A stretch of DNA of 16,720 nt, taken from the NCBI GenBank assembly GCA_027030605.1, contig JALVEV010000023.1, forward strand, positions 1 to 16,720. The letters run 5' to 3'. A model generated the notes under the pieces. It saw only the letters and a program-made list of their open reading frames with translations. It was not told the origin of the DNA and did not search any database. The translations under genes and the position numbers were made by a program. Positions 13,686 through 16,720 of the stretch are shown here, piece by piece. This DNA comes from Campylobacteraceae bacterium (GTDB lineage Bacteria; Campylobacterota; Campylobacteria; Campylobacterales; Sulfurovaceae). Every line of letters begins with the position of its first letter. Position 1 is the first letter of the stretch.

Positions 13686-14218
13686 TGGAAGAGTTAATTG
13701 CTAAACGATATGTCAATGCACTTGTTGGCTCAACTAATAAAAAAGAGAGAGCTGACTTTTCTAAAATACTTTTAGGAATGACAGAGGCATTCTCTGATGC
13801 AAATGTTGTTGAGAAGTTGTCTTCTCCATTAATTTCTAATGAAGCAAAGACTTCAATGGTTATTGAGAGTTTAGGAGATGCTGATGAGAAGTTAGTAAAC
13901 TTTATTAAGATTGTTGGAGAGAATGGTCGCTTAGACCTTTTGCCAACAATTGCAAAAGTTTTAAAACAAGCTATTCAAACTGAAACCAATAAATATGAAG
14001 GTGTTGTGACATCAAGTTCTAAACTTAAAGAAGCAGAGCTTAAAGAGTTACAGAAATCTTTGTCAGCCTATACTAATGGAGCTAATATTGAATTAACTCA
14101 AGAGGTATCAGATGTTGATGGGATTAAAGTTTCAGTCGAAGACTTGGGTATTGAGGTAAACTTCTCTAAGCAGAGAGTTAAAGAACAGTTAATTGATTTC
14201 ATTACGAAATCACTATAA
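13685..14218 (+). CDS. atpH: F1Fo ATP synthase subunit delta (OSCP homologue)
   Basis: This 177-residue subunit links the tip of F1 to the b/b' stalk. The N-terminal helical domain starts with LIAKRYVNALVGS, the usual ARRYAxAL-like opening. The family hinge FIKIVGENGRLDLLPTIAKV is at about residues 77-96. The C-terminal beta part ends with DVDGIKVSVEDLGIEVNFSKQRVKEQL, related to the canonical IGGx(V/I)xxxD pattern, though its glycines are partly lost. The length is normal. The ATG overlaps the atpF stop by one base, so translation is coupled. There is a 27-base gap to atpA. Confidence 0.94.
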   Translation: MEELIAKRYVNALVGSTNKKERADFSKILLGMTEAFSDANVVEKLSSPLISNEAKTSMVIESLGDADEKLVNFIKIVGENGRLDLLPTIAKVLKQAIQTETNKYEGVVTSSSKLKEAELKELQKSLSAYTNGANIELTQEVSDVDGIKVSVEDLGIEVNFSKQRVKEQLIDFITKSL

Positions 14219-14245
14219 AAAAGTAATCTAACGGAAGGAGTTGCA

Positions 14246-15760
14246 GTGGCAAACAAATTACAAGCAGACGAAATCTCTTCAATAATCAAAGAGAGAATCG
14301 CGAATTTTGAGATTGATGTAGATATCAACGAAGTTGGTAAAGTAGTAGGTGTTGCAGATGGAATTACATCTGTATATGGTCTTAACAATGTTATGGCTGG
14401 AGAGGTTGTAGAGTTTGAAACAGGTGTTCCAGGAATGGTTCTTAACCTTGAGGAGGCGAGTGTAGGTATCGTTGTTCTTGGTTCAATGGCTGGAATTGTT
14501 GAGGGAATGAGCGTTAAGCGAACAGGTGAACTACTTAAGATGCCAGTTGGTGATGCAATGGTAGGTCGTGTTGTTAACCCACTTGGAGAGCCAGTTGATG
14601 GTAAAGGTCCAATTGAGGCTACAGAGTCACAACTTATTGAGACAAAAGCACCAGGGATTATGGCTAGAAAATCAGTTCATGAGCCACTTCAAACTGGTAT
14701 TAAAGCTATTGATGCACTTGTACCAGTAGGACGTGGGCAAAGAGAGCTTATTATTGGTGACAGACAGACAGGTAAGACTACATTAGCAATTGATACAATC
14801 ATTAACCAAAAGGGTCAAGATGTTATCTGTGTATATGTAGCGATTGGTCAAAAACAATCAACAGTTGCATCTATTGTAAAGAGACTTGAAGAGGCTGGAG
14901 CAATGGAGTACACGATTATTGTTAATGCTTCTGCATCTGACTCTTCAGCATTCCAATTCTTAGCTCCTTATGCAGGTGTTACTTTAGCTGAGTACTACAT
15001 GAACTCTAGTAGACATGCTGTTATCTTCTATGATGACCTTACAAAACATGCTGTTGCATATCGTGAGATGTCACTTATCTTAAGAAGACCTCCAGGTCGT
15101 GAAGCTTATCCAGGGGATGTTTTCTATCTACACTCAAGACTTCTAGAACGTGCTGCTAAACTTAGTGATGAAAATGGTGCAGGTTCAATTACAGCCTTCC
15201 CAATTATTGAAACACAAGCAGGTGATGTTGCGGCGTATATTCCAACAAACGTAATCTCTATTACTGATGGACAGATTTTCCTTGAGACTGACCTCTTTAA
15301 CTCAGGTGTTAGACCTGCGATTAACGTTGGACTTTCGGTTTCACGTGTTGGTGGTGCGGCACAGATTAAAGCTACTAAACAAGTTGCAGGTACACTTAGA
15401 CTAGACCTTGCTGCTTATCGTGAACTCCAAGCATTTGCACAGTTTGCCTCTGACCTAGATGAGCATAGTAGAGCTCAACTTGAAAGAGGTGGTAGAATGG
15501 TTGAAGTTCTTAAACAAGGACCATACTCTCCAATTCCAATTGAGAAGCAAGTTGTTATGATTTATGCAGGGGTTAAGGGTTATCTCGATGATATTCCTGT
15601 TAATGCCGTAACTAAGTTTGAAGCTGAACTATATCCATTTATGGATGCAAAATACGCTTCTGTTCTTGAAAGCATTAGAGATGAGAAAAAAATCACTGAT
15701 GATAATGAAGCAGAGTTGAAAAAAGCAATTGAAGATTTCAAAGAATCTTTTTCAGCATAA
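14246..15760 (+). CDS. atpA: F1Fo ATP synthase subunit alpha
   Basis: This 504-residue nucleotide-binding, non-catalytic F1 subunit alternates with beta in the hexamer. Start is GTG 14246, behind a strong GGAAGGAG at 14233-14240. The P-loop GDRQTGKTTLA begins at residue 171. The N-terminal beta barrel is clear (VADGITSVYGLNNVMAGEVVEF broken by usual positions), as are VGRVVNPLGEPVDGKGPI and the alpha signature region near residue 355-375 (RPAINVGLSVSRVGGAAQ), which includes the Ser-Arg finger. Length and order are as expected for the family, and no key residue appears missing. A 12-base gap to atpG keeps it in the same transcript. Codon use is somewhat less AT-rich than in the accessory genes to the left, consistent with high expression. 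Confidence 0.98.
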   Translation: MANKLQADEISSIIKERIANFEIDVDINEVGKVVGVADGITSVYGLNNVMAGEVVEFETGVPGMVLNLEEASVGIVVLGSMAGIVEGMSVKRTGELLKMPVGDAMVGRVVNPLGEPVDGKGPIEATESQLIETKAPGIMARKSVHEPLQTGIKAIDALVPVGRGQRELIIGDRQTGKTTLAIDTIINQKGQDVICVYVAIGQKQSTVASIVKRLEEAGAMEYTIIVNASASDSSAFQFLAPYAGVTLAEYYMNSSRHAVIFYDDLTKHAVAYREMSLILRRPPGREAYPGDVFYLHSRLLERAAKLSDENGAGSITAFPIIETQAGDVAAYIPTNVISITDGQIFLETDLFNSGVRPAINVGLSVSRVGGAAQIKATKQVAGTLRLDLAAYRELQAFAQFASDLDEHSRAQLERGGRMVEVLKQGPYSPIPIEKQVVMIYAGVKGYLDDIPVNAVTKFEAELYPFMDAKYASVLESIRDEKKITDDNEAELKKAIEDFKESFSA

Positions 15761-15772
15761 GAGGGCTAAATT

Positions 15773-16663
15773 ATGGCTAATTTAAAAGAGATAAAGCGTA
15801 AGATTGCGAGTGTTAAAGGCACTCAAAAGACCACGCGTGCAATGAAACTAGTCTCATCAGCTAAACTTAAAAGAGCAGAAGAGATTGCTACACGCTCTAA
15901 AGTTTATGCTACAAAGTTAACAGAGTTGTTAACTGAGATTGCACAGAAGATGTCTCAAAACAATGCAGATGGGATTGATAATGTTTTTATGAAAGAGAAC
16001 AAAAATCCTAAAAGAGTTGACATTGTATTTGTAACATCAGATAAAGGTCTTTGTGGTGGATTTAACCATCAAACCATTAAACAAGCGAACAAAATTATGC
16101 AAGAGTATGTAGATGCAGGTGTTGAAGTTCGTTTAAGTGGTGTAGGTAAAAAAGGTATTGCCTTTTTCAAATATAACCAAGTTGAGATGTTAAATCAGAT
16201 TGATGACTTAAGTTCAAAACCTGACTATGCACGTTCAACAGAGTTGATTGACTCATTGGTAAAAGATTATGTTGCAGGTGAGACAGATAAGATTATTCTT
16301 ATTCATAATGGATATGTAAATATGATTGTGCAAAAGGTCTATACACAGCAACTACTTCCTATTGATACCTCTAGTTTAGAGATTACAAAAAGTGTAGCTC
16401 TTTCAGAGATGGAAGTTGAACCAGATGATGACGATACTCTCTTAGAGGCATTGGTACAGAAGTATGTTGAGTATACAATGTACTATGCGTTGTTAGACTC
16501 GTTAGCAGCAGAGCATTCAGCTCGTATGCAAGCGATGGATGCTGCAACAAACAATGCAGGTGAGATGGTTAAAAAGCTAAGTATAGCATATAACAAAGCA
16601 AGACAAGAAGCGATTACGACTGAACTCATTGAGATTATCAGTGGTATGGAATCGTTGAAATAA
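15773..16663 (+). CDS. atpG: F1Fo ATP synthase subunit gamma
   Basis: This 296-residue rotor shaft of F1 turns within the alpha/beta hexamer. The N-terminal helix has the conserved LKEIKRKIASVKGTQKTTRAM followed by KLVSSAKLKRAEE. The central Rossmann-like part carries TSDKGLCGGFNHQ at about 85-97. The C-terminal helix ends AYNKARQEAITTELIEIISG at about 272-291, the usual family signature. Length is normal for the family (about 285-300). GAGGG at 15761-15765 precedes ATG 15773. It lies between atpA (12-base gap) and atpD (16-base gap). Confidence 0.97.
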   Translation: MANLKEIKRKIASVKGTQKTTRAMKLVSSAKLKRAEEIATRSKVYATKLTELLTEIAQKMSQNNADGIDNVFMKENKNPKRVDIVFVTSDKGLCGGFNHQTIKQANKIMQEYVDAGVEVRLSGVGKKGIAFFKYNQVEMLNQIDDLSSKPDYARSTELIDSLVKDYVAGETDKIILIHNGYVNMIVQKVYTQQLLPIDTSSLEITKSVALSEMEVEPDDDDTLLEALVQKYVEYTMYYALLDSLAAEHSARMQAMDAATNNAGEMVKKLSIAYNKARQEAITTELIEIISGMESLK

Positions 16664-16679
16664 TAAGGAGAATAGATTT

Positions 16680-16720
16680 ATGACAGGTAAAGTAGTACAG
16701 GTACTAGGTCCCGTTGTTGA
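16680..16720 (+). CDS. atpD: F1Fo ATP synthase subunit beta, first 13 codons (cut by window edge)
   Basis: ATG 16680 is preceded by AAGGAG at 16665-16670. The visible residues MTGKVVQVLGPVV match the conserved N-terminal beta-barrel opening of ATP synthase beta (GKVVQVxGPVVD). Position directly after atpG is the canonical order. The catalytic P-loop lies outside the window, so the call rests on the N-terminus and context. Confidence 0.93.
   Translation, partial: MTGKVVQVLGPVV

Noticed and set aside
1..16720. Insertion sequences, integrase, tRNA or rRNA genes, attachment sites
   Set aside because: None was seen on either strand. Gene spacing is continuous and no transposase-like frame or terminal repeats were found.

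Overview
The window is AT-rich DNA from a member of the Campylobacterota (formerly Epsilonproteobacteria), probably a free-living Sulfurimonas- or Sulfurovum-type organism. The best evidence is gene order. The right half reads fmt - birA - parA - parB - atpF' - atpF - atpH - atpA - atpG - atpD, which matches from memory the order in Helicobacter pylori and its relatives. No ribosomal RNA or other species-level marker is present, so I do not name a genus. Every gene I accept is on the + strand, and packing is tight, with many 1-20 base overlaps or gaps of only a few bases.

Layout. Positions 1-346 hold the 3' end of a molybdate-binding protein gene (modA). Positions 446-3724 hold a three-gene unit: an MscS-type channel with a tandem-repeat tail, a membrane-anchored BON/OmpA-type peptidoglycan-binding protein, and a membrane-anchored long coiled-coil protein. 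A 159-base AT-rich gap follows. Positions 3884-9347 hold a four-gene unit: an orphan PstS-like binding protein, a membrane receptor with a dCache-like sensor, HAMP and a class III cyclase-homology domain, a second MscS-type channel ending in a cyclic-nucleotide-binding-like (CNB) domain, and an SPFH/stomatin-like membrane protein. Positions 9393-12602 hold fmt, birA, parA and parB. Positions 12718-16720 hold the F1Fo ATP synthase operon from the b' subunit to the first 13 codons of the beta subunit.

The right half is conserved housekeeping. The left half is accessory and is where the interest lies. Two MscS-superfamily channels lie next to parts that could couple them to the cell wall (OmpA/BON), to a cytoplasmic scaffold (coiled coil) and to membrane microdomains (SPFH). 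An extracytoplasmic sensing chain (binding protein, dCache, HAMP, cyclase fold) is apparently aimed at the second channel. The cyclase-homology domain has lost one metal-binding aspartate, the adenine-selecting lysine position and the transition-state arginine. The CNB domain of the neighbouring channel appears to have lost the glutamate and arginine that normally hold cyclic nucleotides. I infer either a signalling route that no longer uses cAMP (protein-protein coupling or a different ligand) or a very divergent cyclase/receptor pair. That the two gene groups form one envelope-stress or mechanosensory system is a hypothesis from gene order, not something the sequence proves.
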